From Snuella sedimenti (lineage in GTDB: Bacteria; Bacteroidota; Bacteroidia; Flavobacteriales; Flavobacteriaceae), in assembly GCF_016428595.1 (NCBI RefSeq), contig NZ_JAELVQ010000010.1, positions 62,001-126,000 of the forward strand: 64,000 nt of DNA, written 5' to 3'. Numbering within the stretch: position 1 is the stretch's first letter; each line of letters starts with the position of its first letter. The position numbers and the translations under genes are program-made. Below the pieces are notes generated by a model. The model worked only from the letters and a program-made list of their open reading frames with translations, did no database searches and was not told the origin of the DNA. This document shows, in pieces, positions 26,129 to 34,704 of this stretch.

Positions 26129-26982
26129 TGCAAAAAAATATAGCCATTATTATACTATTGTTTATAGTAGCAACATCGTGTACTTTTTTTAAGGAAACAG
26201 ATGACCGTGTTCCAGTAGCCAGAGTGAATGAAACCTATTTATATTATGATGACATAAAAGATTTGGTTTCTGAAGGGACATCGAAAGCAGATAGTACACT
26301 TATGGTGCAAAATTTCATTAATCGTTGGGCAACAAAGCAATTGTTTATGGATGGCGCGATGCTTAATTTAAGTGAAGCTAAGCAGGAGATATTTAATAAA
26401 CTTGTAGAACAATATAAAAGTGATTTATATACAAAAGCTTATATAGAAGCCTTGGTAAAGCGAAGTATAGATACCTTGGTAACACAAGATGAGGCGGAGG
26501 CTTATTATGAAAGCAATAAAGAGGTTTTTAAGTTAAATGAAGAGCTTATAAAGTTTCGTTACATTAATGTAGATGAGAATATTATCGATTTTAAAGCCAT
26601 TGAAAAAAAGTTTAAGCGCTTTAATCCAGACGATAAAAAAGAATTGGATTCCATATCTATTCAGTTTAGGTCCTATTCGTTAAATGACTCCATTTGGATA
26701 AAAGTAAGTCAGGTAATTGATAAAATTCCAGTAATAACTTCAGAAAATAAAAGCCAACTGTTAAAAAAAACTAATTTTATACAGCTCAAAGATTCATTAG
26801 GAGTATATTTGATGCAAATTAATGATGTTTTGATGCGAAATGATACGGCACCACTGGAATATGTGAAGCCAACTATAGATCAAATCGTTATTAACAAACG
26901 AAAGCTTGAACTTATTAGGGAATTAGAAAAAGACATTACAAAAGATGCAATTAAGAATAAACAATTTGAAATCTATAATTAA
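26128..26982 (+). CDS. PPIase-related lipoprotein lacking the rotamase domain
   Basis: 284 residues with a lipobox (VATSC, residue 17). It has a SurA/PpiC-like N-terminal helical region (DDIKDLV, QLFMDGAML) but no recognisable parvulin domain. It lies between two PPIases and shares its GTG start base with the preceding stop, so it likely works as a chaperone subunit with them. Its 3' end overlaps a possible ATG of the next gene. Confidence 0.75.
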   Translation: MQKNIAIIILLFIVATSCTFFKETDDRVPVARVNETYLYYDDIKDLVSEGTSKADSTLMVQNFINRWATKQLFMDGAMLNLSEAKQEIFNKLVEQYKSDLYTKAYIEALVKRSIDTLVTQDEAEAYYESNKEVFKLNEELIKFRYINVDENIIDFKAIEKKFKRFNPDDKKELDSISIQFRSYSLNDSIWIKVSQVIDKIPVITSENKSQLLKKTNFIQLKDSLGVYLMQINDVLMRNDTAPLEYVKPTIDQIVINKRKLELIRELEKDITKDAIKNKQFEIYN

Positions 26983-26983
26983 T

Positions 26984-28399
26984 TTGAAACATTTCATTTT
27001 TTTATGTATTACCTTATTGGGAATGCACGATATATTAGCACAGGAAATTATCGAGGAAGCTGTAGAAGAGAAAAGCACAGAAGCAAAAGCTTCTGTTAAT
27101 ACGGTACAAGGGCAAAAGGTAGATGGTGTAGCAGCGGTGGTAGGTGATTTTATAATTTTAGAGTCTGATATACCAAAAGAACTTGAGCAGATTAAAGCAG
27201 CCGGAGGTTCTGTTGAAGGTCTTGACAATTGCCAAGTAATGGGTATGCTCCTTGAGAACAAACTGTATCAGCACCATGCTATTCAAGATAGTATTGTTGT
27301 AGCCGATGCAGAAGTTCGTAGAAGTGTAGACTACCAGATTGAACAGTTTTTAACACAAACCAATGGGTCTATGGAACGACTTTTAAAGTTTTATGATCAA
27401 GAAGATGAAAAGAGCTTTAGGGATGAAATGTATGAGATTAATAAAGCTGGGATGTTAGCGAGAGAAATGCAGTCTAAAATTATTGAAGAAGTCGAGATAA
27501 CCCCAGAAGAAGTTAGGGTATTCTTTAATAAAATACCTAAAGAAGACCGCCCTGTATTTGGAACAGAGCTTAAAGTGGCACAAATAGTAGCCGAACCGAA
27601 GGTATCCGAAGAAGAAAAGCAAAGAGTTGTAGATCGTTTGTTACAATTTAAGGCAGATGTTGTTGAAAACGGTGCTAGTTTTGCTTCTAAAGCCATATTG
27701 TATTCTGACGACAAAGAATCGGTAAGTAGAGGAGGTAAGTTTACATTAGATAGAACCAAACCTAGAATGGTTAAGGAGTTTAGACAAGTTGCTTTCTCCC
27801 TTCAAGAAGGCGAGGTGTCCGATCCTTTTGAGACAGATTATGGATTTCATATTATTTACTTGGAAAAGGTAAGAGGACAAGAATACGATGTTAGGCATAT
27901 TCTTTTAATACCCAAAGTTTCGAGCGAAGCTGTTAAGGAAGCTAAAGAGCGCCTTGAAAAAGTAAGACAGCGTATTGTAGATGGTGACATTTCATTTGCC
28001 GATGCTGCAAAAGAAGCCAGTGATGAAAAAGAAACCAGAGGTGACGGAGGGCAACTTATCAACCCGAAAACACAAGATTATAATTTTGAATTAACAAAAA
28101 TGGATACCGAATTGTATACACAAATCCAAAATTTAAAAGACGGTGAAGTAAGTTTGATTCAGACTGAAACAGATAGAACAGGTAATGTAAAGTATAAAAT
28201 ATTGATGGTTACCGATAGGATTGATGAACATGAAGCAGATTATGCCCGTGATTATTTAAAAATTAAAGAGCTTGCTTTAAGGGAAAAACAGTTAAAAGCA
28301 ATTGAGAAGTGGCAAAAGGAAAAGATCATGGATACTTATATTAAAATATCGGGAGATTATAGGGATTGCGATTTTTCTAGTAACTGGTTAAAAAAGTAA
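26984..28399 (+). CDS. SurA-like periplasmic PPIase
   Basis: From TTG 26984, one base after the preceding stop, the 471-residue protein starts MKHFIFLCITLLGMHDILAQ, a clean signal peptide. An ATG 39 bases upstream (26945) would add 13 hydrophilic residues inside the previous gene and is less likely. SurA N-domain (VAAVVGDFIILESDIP), parvulin 1 (RGGKFTLDR, DYGFHIIYLEK) and parvulin 2 (VRHILLIPK, GDGGQLINP). Chaperone of outer-membrane proteins. Last gene of the operon before the MoxR gene, which starts four bases on. Confidence 0.9.
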   Translation: MKHFIFLCITLLGMHDILAQEIIEEAVEEKSTEAKASVNTVQGQKVDGVAAVVGDFIILESDIPKELEQIKAAGGSVEGLDNCQVMGMLLENKLYQHHAIQDSIVVADAEVRRSVDYQIEQFLTQTNGSMERLLKFYDQEDEKSFRDEMYEINKAGMLAREMQSKIIEEVEITPEEVRVFFNKIPKEDRPVFGTELKVAQIVAEPKVSEEEKQRVVDRLLQFKADVVENGASFASKAILYSDDKESVSRGGKFTLDRTKPRMVKEFRQVAFSLQEGEVSDPFETDYGFHIIYLEKVRGQEYDVRHILLIPKVSSEAVKEAKERLEKVRQRIVDGDISFADAAKEASDEKETRGDGGQLINPKTQDYNFELTKMDTELYTQIQNLKDGEVSLIQTETDRTGNVKYKILMVTDRIDEHEADYARDYLKIKELALREKQLKAIEKWQKEKIMDTYIKISGDYRDCDFSSNWLKK

Positions 28400-28403
28400 G
28401 CCT

Positions 28404-29357
28404 ATGTCCGATGTAGCAGCCGTTAATCAATTTGTAAAACGTTATAAGGATTTAAAGACAGAAATAGCCAAGGTAATTGTTGGGCAAGAGGATGTCGTAA
28501 ACCAAATATTGATCTCTATTTTTTCGGGGGGTCACTCATTGCTTATAGGGGTTCCCGGTTTAGCAAAAACACTCATGGTTAATACCATTGCCCAAGCTTT
28601 AGGACTGGATTTTAAACGTATTCAATTTACGCCAGACTTAATGCCAAGTGATATTTTGGGTAGTGAAATTCTAGACGAAGACAGGCATTTTAAGTTTATT
28701 AAAGGGCCTGTGTTTGCTAATATTATTTTAGCTGATGAGATTAACAGGACGCCACCCAAAACACAGGCAGCATTGTTGGAGGCTATGCAGGAACGGGCAG
28801 TAACCGTTGCTGGTCACCATTATAAATTGGATTTGCCTTATTTTGTATTGGCTACGCAAAACCCAATAGAACAGGAGGGGACTTACCCATTGCCCGAGGC
28901 GCAATTAGATCGTTTTATGTTTGCAGTTAATTTAAACTACCCATCGTTTAATGAGGAAGTAGAAGTCGTTAAAGCAACTACAACAGACCAACAAAGTAAA
29001 ATAAATGCCTTGTTCACTGCTAAGGAAATAGTCGACTTTCAGCATTTAATTCGTCGTATTCCAGTAGCCGACAATGTGATTGAATATGCCGTAACTATGG
29101 TTGGTAAAACACGCCCCGATAGTAAAGCTGCAACCGATTTGGTTAAAACATATATCGATTGGGGAGCTGGACCAAGGGCCTCACAGAATTTAATTTTGGC
29201 AGCAAAAACACATGCAGCCATCCACGGTAAATTCTCGCCAGATATTGAAAATGTACAGGCAGTTGCCCATAGTATCTTAAGACACCGTATCATTAAAAAT
29301 TACAAGGCTGAAGCTGAGGGAATTACCGAGGAGCAAATTATTAAAGATTTATTTTAA
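28404..29357 (+). CDS. MoxR-family AAA+ ATPase
   Basis: 317 residues with Walker A GVPGLAKT (about 49-56), Walker B ILADEINR, sensor 1 ATQNP and the MoxR C-terminal lid. These ATPases assemble or mature protein complexes, often with a DUF58/VWA partner; none is adjacent here because the next genes are on the other strand. Four bases separate it from the PPIase operon, so it may be co-transcribed. Confidence 0.93.
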   Translation: MSDVAAVNQFVKRYKDLKTEIAKVIVGQEDVVNQILISIFSGGHSLLIGVPGLAKTLMVNTIAQALGLDFKRIQFTPDLMPSDILGSEILDEDRHFKFIKGPVFANIILADEINRTPPKTQAALLEAMQERAVTVAGHHYKLDLPYFVLATQNPIEQEGTYPLPEAQLDRFMFAVNLNYPSFNEEVEVVKATTTDQQSKINALFTAKEIVDFQHLIRRIPVADNVIEYAVTMVGKTRPDSKAATDLVKTYIDWGAGPRASQNLILAAKTHAAIHGKFSPDIENVQAVAHSILRHRIIKNYKAEAEGITEEQIIKDLF

Positions 29358-29371
29358 AAGGAGTATCGGTC

Positions 29372-29971
29372 TCAATTATCGAGTAAGAAGTCGATCCCCT
29401 TTATGAGTTCGGTAATGGATTGTTCGTCCAAAAGATCGTAAAAGCCTCTTATTTGTTGGTTTTTATCAACTAAAGCAGTAAAAGAAGAGTGGTAAAAGTC
29501 AATGCCATTATTTAAAGGTTTAAAACTAGTTCTAAATAACGTTGCTACGTGGTCAAGCTGACTTTGCTTTCCGTTAAGAAAATGCCATTTTGAATTTAGT
29601 ACTCCTGTACTGTTAGCATATGATTTTAAGATTGGGATGGAATCGTTCTTAGGATCGATACTAAACGAAAGTATCATAAAATCGTCAGCGTTTTTATATA
29701 CATGGGCAACACGCGTTAAACCAACTTTCATTTTCGGACAGATACTAGGGCATCTCGTAAAGAAAAAGTTTGCTATGTAGACTTTTCCTTTGGTGTTTTT
29801 CCCTGTAACTTTTTGGTTTAACTGATTCGTGAATTCAAAGTTCTCAATATTGTAATTCACCTTTTTGCCATTAGAGTCAATGTAATGACTTAGAATGGGA
29901 AGATGTGTCTTTGAAACACAGGACAGGTTTATAGAAGTAAAGCCGATAAGGAGTAATAGCCTAATTAGCAT
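29372..29971 (-). CDS. SCO1/SenC-family copper chaperone, lipoprotein
   Basis: 199 residues with a lipobox (INLSC, residue 18) and a thioredoxin-like SCO fold. The copper site is complete: C74-P-S-I-C78 and His161 in DFYHSS. SCO proteins insert copper into cytochrome oxidase CuA or other copper enzymes. Its start overlaps the end of the upstream gene by 11 bases; that gene encodes a putative copper protein, so it may be the client. Confidence 0.9.
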   Translation of the reverse strand: MLIRLLLLIGFTSINLSCVSKTHLPILSHYIDSNGKKVNYNIENFEFTNQLNQKVTGKNTKGKVYIANFFFTRCPSICPKMKVGLTRVAHVYKNADDFMILSFSIDPKNDSIPILKSYANSTGVLNSKWHFLNGKQSQLDHVATLFRTSFKPLNNGIDFYHSSFTALVDKNQQIRGFYDLLDEQSITELIKGIDFLLDN

Positions 29972-31112
29972 TGAAGTAGTTTTTTGTTTTTATAGCCATT
30001 TCTTTATCGTAAAAAAATAAAAACATACTAGCCATCATGTCTTGTAGTTCATCTGATGTATTATTGGTTGAAAGTATTAATTCATAATCATGATCGGGAA
30101 ACATTAGTACCCCTTTAATACTTGAAAATGCTGGTGTAGAGTTAAGTCCTATACGGTTTTTGTGGTTTTTAACAATGCAATTATAGAGTATTTCATTGGT
30201 TGTTACATCTTTTAAAATAAATTGCTCTGCAAAAGGGTGTAAGTGAGGTGTTATTTGATGTAACCTAAGGGTATCTTGAATAGCGAGTTGCTTGGTGACG
30301 TTGCATCTAAATACTTGTTTCCCTTTTTTAATTTTCCAGTGTCCAGATACTATTTGTCCGTTGTCGTCGTAATAAGTATGGTTTTTTGTTTCAATAGGAA
30401 CACAAGAATTATTATCAAGTATACTAACATATTTATCGTCCATTTTGGTTAAATCAAACGGAAGCATCATAAATAAGGTTTTTGGAAATAAAGGCTTGAT
30501 GTTTTTATGGTTACTATAGTTAATGGAAATAGTATGTTTTATTTGAAAAATAGAATCTGTTATATTATGATTTAGCGTTTGTGTAGACATAAAAAACGTT
30601 TCGTCGCTAAAAAAGGGGTAACCATAACCTTTAGGAAAGTTCACGGTTTCAATACCATGTGATAACGAAATGAGCCTAGGGTGTTGTTGATACATTCTGT
30701 TTAACAAGTTCCATCTTCCATGATGCTCTTGCTCTATATAATCAATATTGGAATGGCAAATAAAGTCGTTAGAAGCAACCGCATTGTTTTTAGAAAATTT
30801 TGCTTGGACTTTAAAACCTGTCATCCATAGTAATTCGTTTTTAGAAGTATCCAAATAAAAATTATGGGTTGCTAGGGGGCCTTCCATAGATTTGTAAATA
30901 TTGTCAATTAAAAAGGAGGGAGATTCAAATGTTAGCTGGTTGCTGGCAACATCTTTCTGCCAATTGGGATCTACTATTCTAAAAAAATGTAACAGCTGTG
31001 TTTTTACAATGGCTTTGTGCCTGTTAGATAAATTAAAATAGTATATTAGGCTACCGGTACCAATTATAATTAGAATGATTGTAGTAATTTTATGCCACGT
31101 CTTTAAAGTCAT
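29961..31112 (-). CDS. Putative PHM/DBH-like copper monooxygenase-fold protein
   Basis: A 383-residue protein with one N-terminal membrane anchor (residues 9-27), the rest extracytoplasmic. I see a candidate type-2 copper site: His290-Leu-His292 followed 73 residues later by Met363 in a MMASMFLFFYD segment. In peptidylglycine hydroxylating monooxygenase the CuM ligands H242-x-H244 and M314 have nearly the same spacing. A second site could involve His120 (ICHSN) and His193 (FQIKH), but the PHM His-His pair is absent. The overlapping SCO gene supports a copper role. Fold and function are inference. Confidence 0.5.
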   Translation of the reverse strand: MTLKTWHKITTIILIIIGTGSLIYYFNLSNRHKAIVKTQLLHFFRIVDPNWQKDVASNQLTFESPSFLIDNIYKSMEGPLATHNFYLDTSKNELLWMTGFKVQAKFSKNNAVASNDFICHSNIDYIEQEHHGRWNLLNRMYQQHPRLISLSHGIETVNFPKGYGYPFFSDETFFMSTQTLNHNITDSIFQIKHTISINYSNHKNIKPLFPKTLFMMLPFDLTKMDDKYVSILDNNSCVPIETKNHTYYDDNGQIVSGHWKIKKGKQVFRCNVTKQLAIQDTLRLHQITPHLHPFAEQFILKDVTTNEILYNCIVKNHKNRIGLNSTPAFSSIKGVLMFPDHDYELILSTNNTSDELQDMMASMFLFFYDKEMAIKTKNYFNAN

Positions 31113-31182
31113 ATTATTGCATTAGATATTTAAAATTACTAATAATTTTATGATAAACTTCAAAACAGCGTATCATTAATCT

Positions 31183-32250
31183 ATGAAGAGTTTTTTTAAA
31201 CGCGATGAATTGTTTTTCGTTAGGTTGTTTGCTTTCCTTGCATTTTTAATTCCGTTTATTTTATTGCCTAAAGTATGGTTTTCCAAAAGAATGTTTCCCA
31301 TGATTCCTCTGTTTGAAGGCATTCCTGTTCCCAATTTTATGGTAGATTTAGTTTTGATTGTTTCTTTTTTTGCTTTCTTTTTCGTCTTTGTTTTTAAGCC
31401 TTATTGGAGATTGGGGATTCCTATAGTACTTATTTACATTTATTGGGCATTGTTGGATCAAAATAGGTTGCAGCCCTTTTATTTCGAAATTGTATTTATG
31501 GTTTTTGCTTTAATTGAGTTTAGGAATAACCCTGCCTTATCCAAACAATGTATTCTTTTAATTTTAGTGGGAACTTATTTTTGGAGCGGATTACATAAAT
31601 GTAACATGGCATTTTTTGAAATATGGGGCAATGGTTTAAATAAGCGTATTCCATTTGTTCCGCTTTGGGCTAGACAGAGTTTTACTTATGCAGTGCCTTT
31701 TTTAGAGGCGTCATTTGGTGTTTTTTTAATTTTTACCAAAACACGTAAGTGGGGAATTTGGCTAATTACAATTATGCACGCTATGATTCTAACAACGTTC
31801 ACCATTGGTGGCTATGGATATGCCGTGTTCCCCTTAACATTGTTTAATGTGTTTACTTTGTTTTATTTGTTTTACAATAAAGAGTTTTCAATTAATGATC
31901 TAATTAGAATAAGAAAGCCAAAGGCAATAATTCTTTTTTTAATAGCAATTGTTTTTCCTTTTTTTAATTTTTTTGGATTTTATGATCATATTCTTGGATT
32001 TAGTTATTTTTCAGCAAAACCTAAGTATTGTAGAATTCATTTTGCTAAAACCGAAAAGATAAATGATTTGCCAGATCATATTAGAATAAATGTCAGGGAG
32101 TTTAACGAGGAGTATTACATCGATCTTAATGAATGGGCTGGGAGAACTATTGGGGTAATGGTATATCCAGAAGATCGTGTTTATCAAAAAATACAAGAAC
32201 ATGTAAACTCGTATTTAGAAACTAGTAACTCTCATTTAGAATATTATTAA
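31183..32250 (+). CDS. Polytopic membrane protein, HTTM-like
   Basis: 355 residues with about eight membrane helices (residues 14-265) and a soluble C-terminal tail of about 80 residues. The central LLDQNRLQPFYFEIVFM and GTYFWSGLHKCN segments resemble HTTM/vitamin-K-carboxylase-like membrane proteins of Bacteroidota. No catalytic role can be assigned. Its stop overlaps the next start by one base. Divergent from the copper-protein gene across a 70-base gap. Confidence 0.6.
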   Translation: MKSFFKRDELFFVRLFAFLAFLIPFILLPKVWFSKRMFPMIPLFEGIPVPNFMVDLVLIVSFFAFFFVFVFKPYWRLGIPIVLIYIYWALLDQNRLQPFYFEIVFMVFALIEFRNNPALSKQCILLILVGTYFWSGLHKCNMAFFEIWGNGLNKRIPFVPLWARQSFTYAVPFLEASFGVFLIFTKTRKWGIWLITIMHAMILTTFTIGGYGYAVFPLTLFNVFTLFYLFYNKEFSINDLIRIRKPKAIILFLIAIVFPFFNFFGFYDHILGFSYFSAKPKYCRIHFAKTEKINDLPDHIRINVREFNEEYYIDLNEWAGRTIGVMVYPEDRVYQKIQEHVNSYLETSNSHLEYY

Positions 32251-33371
32251 TGCAGAAACCTTTTACGAGACTTTTTGGACTGGATTTTTTAAGGGCGCTA
32301 GCAATTAGTTTAGTTGTGTTATCTCATACTACCTTTTTGATGTTTCCTAATGAAAGTACTTTGATTATAGAATCAATTAGGGCTATGGGAGCCATTGGAG
32401 TCGATTTGTTTTTTGTTTTAAGTGGGTATTTGATAGGGGGTCTGTTGTTGAAATTAATAAAAAAACATCATTTTGCTTGGTCTGCACTGTTAACATTTTG
32501 GAAACGGCGCTGGATGCGAACCTTACCCAATTATTTTTTAATTTTAATACTAAACATTTTAATTGCCTATCTATTAGGACAATCACTGCCAAAATCAATT
32601 GCGCTATACCCATTGTTTTTACAAAATATAATATCGGAGCACCCCGATTTTTTTACCGAAGCATGGAGTTTGTCCATAGAGGAATATGCCTATTTACTGT
32701 TGCCTTTAATGCTGTTTTTGGTTGTTTTTTCTTTTAAAAAATCAAATCGAGAATCGCTGTTTATTAAAACCGTAGTGTTGGTTGTAATTGGGCTCGCATT
32801 TTTTAAGATAATCTATTTTTTCAATAATGAAGTGCAGAATTATAAGGATTGGAGCCTGTCTTTTAGAAAGGTTGTTATTTACAGGTTAGATAGTATTTAT
32901 ATTGGGTTTATTCTAGTTTATTTATTAAAAAGAAGGCCTTTTTTTTTCAATAAGTATAAGCATATTATGTTAGTTCTTGGCTTAATTATGTTTGTGCTAC
33001 TTCATTTTTTTATGTACAGTTTTAATCTTTTACCCCAAACACATTTGTGGTTCTATGTGTTTTTTTACTTGTGGGGTGTTGTTTGTAGTTTAGCATTATT
33101 GTTTCCCTTTTTTGTGAACTTGCATTATAGTGGCTTGGGGAAAGGCTTTATAACATTTATTAGCACACGTTCTTATGCTATTTATTTGGTAAACTATTCC
33201 TTAATATTGTTAAATATACAGTCATTTATAGATATGTCTAAATTAGATCTGCTGGAAAAAATGGGAGTGCTTATGGCATTTTTGGGAACCACATTAGTGT
33301 TATCTAATTTAATTTATCGCTATTTTGAGTTACCCATATTAAAATTAAGAGATCGTAAATTCCCTAGATAA
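32250..33371 (+). CDS. Acyltransferase-3 family membrane protein (copy 1)
   Basis: 373 residues, about ten membrane helices. The family signature is intact: GLDFLRALAISLVVLSHT with the catalytic His near residue 25, FFVLSGYLIGG, RRWMRTLPNY and EAWSLSIEEYAY. These enzymes O-acylate cell-surface sugars or lipids. It starts one base inside the preceding stop. The next gene is a paralogue. Confidence 0.88.
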   Translation: MQKPFTRLFGLDFLRALAISLVVLSHTTFLMFPNESTLIIESIRAMGAIGVDLFFVLSGYLIGGLLLKLIKKHHFAWSALLTFWKRRWMRTLPNYFLILILNILIAYLLGQSLPKSIALYPLFLQNIISEHPDFFTEAWSLSIEEYAYLLLPLMLFLVVFSFKKSNRESLFIKTVVLVVIGLAFFKIIYFFNNEVQNYKDWSLSFRKVVIYRLDSIYIGFILVYLLKRRPFFFNKYKHIMLVLGLIMFVLLHFFMYSFNLLPQTHLWFYVFFYLWGVVCSLALLFPFFVNLHYSGLGKGFITFISTRSYAIYLVNYSLILLNIQSFIDMSKLDLLEKMGVLMAFLGTTLVLSNLIYRYFELPILKLRDRKFPR

Positions 33372-33373
33372 TT

Positions 33374-34534
33374 TTGAAACCTTTAAAGCAACGGATTTTT
33401 GGCTTAGATGTGGTAAGGGCACTGGCAATACTAATGGTTCTGGTGTCGCATTGTAATTATTTTTTTGAGGATTATGATAACCTGTTTATCGACTCATTAC
33501 AGTTGATGGGGGTTTTAGGGGTCGAAATATTTTTTGTTTTAAGTGGTTTTTTAATTGGGGGCATGCTCTTGCAGATGGTTCAATCACTACGTATGTCGTT
33601 TAATGATGTGCTTTACTTTTGGGTTAGACGATGGTTTAGGACATTGCCATTATATTTTTTAATGTTGCTAGCCAATATAGGTGTCGCTTTAATTGTGGGA
33701 GACAACTTGCCAAGTTTAATATGGAAGTATGTGTTTTTTCTCCAGAATTTTTCAAATGATTATTTACCATTTTTTCCTGAATCATGGAGCTTATCTGTTG
33801 AAGAATATGCTTATTTATTAGCCCCTTTAGTACTTTGGGGAAGCTTTAAAATGTTTAAGAATAAGAATATAAATAGAGATAATTTGTTTTTGGTGGTTTC
33901 AGCTTGTCTGGTATTAACTTTTGTATGTGCCAAAATTTTTTATCATGTATCACATATTGGCGAACCACAATCACTTAAAATATGGAATTCAAATTTAAAG
34001 GCGCTTGTTGTTTATAGATTGGATGCTATTTTTTATGGCTTTATATTGGTTTATTGTTTTAATAAATACCATGACAAAATTAAGCAAAATAAAAGAAAAT
34101 TGTTTCTGTTGGGAATAGTAATGTGCTTGGTCGTTGCAGGGCTACTTCCTTTATTAGGGATTACCATCGAAGCGTACCCTGTTTACTGGAATGTATTTTA
34201 TCTACCGATAATTTCGATAACAATTGGTTTAACGATTCCTTATTTGTATTTCTTCAAGGTAGAAAACGCCTATACAAAAAGAATAGTTACAAACATAAGT
34301 TTGTATTCCTATAGCATGTACCTTCTGCATTATACATTTTTACTTTACCTAATGCGCTTACTTATAAATTTTCAAGATTTAACTTTATGGTATCGCTTTA
34401 TATGTGTTTTGGCTTATCTATTGCTAACCTATGTACTGTCCAGATTTGTTTACCTTTATTTCGAAAAACCAATGACTAATTTGCGAGATGCTAAACAATT
34501 GAAGAATATATTGGTTAAACACGTTGTTAATTAA
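33374..34534 (+). CDS. Acyltransferase-3 family membrane protein (copy 2)
   Basis: 386 residues, starting at TTG two bases after copy 1. It has the same signatures (GLDVVRALAILMVLVSHC, FFVLSGFLIGG, RRWFRTLPLY, ESWSLSVEEYAY). The two copies are clearly related through the whole N-terminal half, so they arose by tandem duplication and diverged. Probably different acceptor or donor specificity. Confidence 0.88.
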   Translation: MKPLKQRIFGLDVVRALAILMVLVSHCNYFFEDYDNLFIDSLQLMGVLGVEIFFVLSGFLIGGMLLQMVQSLRMSFNDVLYFWVRRWFRTLPLYFLMLLANIGVALIVGDNLPSLIWKYVFFLQNFSNDYLPFFPESWSLSVEEYAYLLAPLVLWGSFKMFKNKNINRDNLFLVVSACLVLTFVCAKIFYHVSHIGEPQSLKIWNSNLKALVVYRLDAIFYGFILVYCFNKYHDKIKQNKRKLFLLGIVMCLVVAGLLPLLGITIEAYPVYWNVFYLPIISITIGLTIPYLYFFKVENAYTKRIVTNISLYSYSMYLLHYTFLLYLMRLLINFQDLTLWYRFICVLAYLLLTYVLSRFVYLYFEKPMTNLRDAKQLKNILVKHVVN

Positions 34535-34704
34535 TTAATTTTCATAGATAAAAAATAACAAAACGTTAATTTATTTCTGTTAAAATACCCCTTTCTTAAA
34601 TTAAATTCATCTTTTAACCTATATAGCTTTATTACCCTTTATAGTTGATATAAATTTTGTAATTTGCAAAACTTTTAAAAAATAGGAAATTTAAAATATA
34701 TTAT

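Noticed and set aside
27397-27759. 120-codon reverse ORF
   Set aside because: Antisense to the SurA-like gene; Ser/Leu-rich shadow reading.
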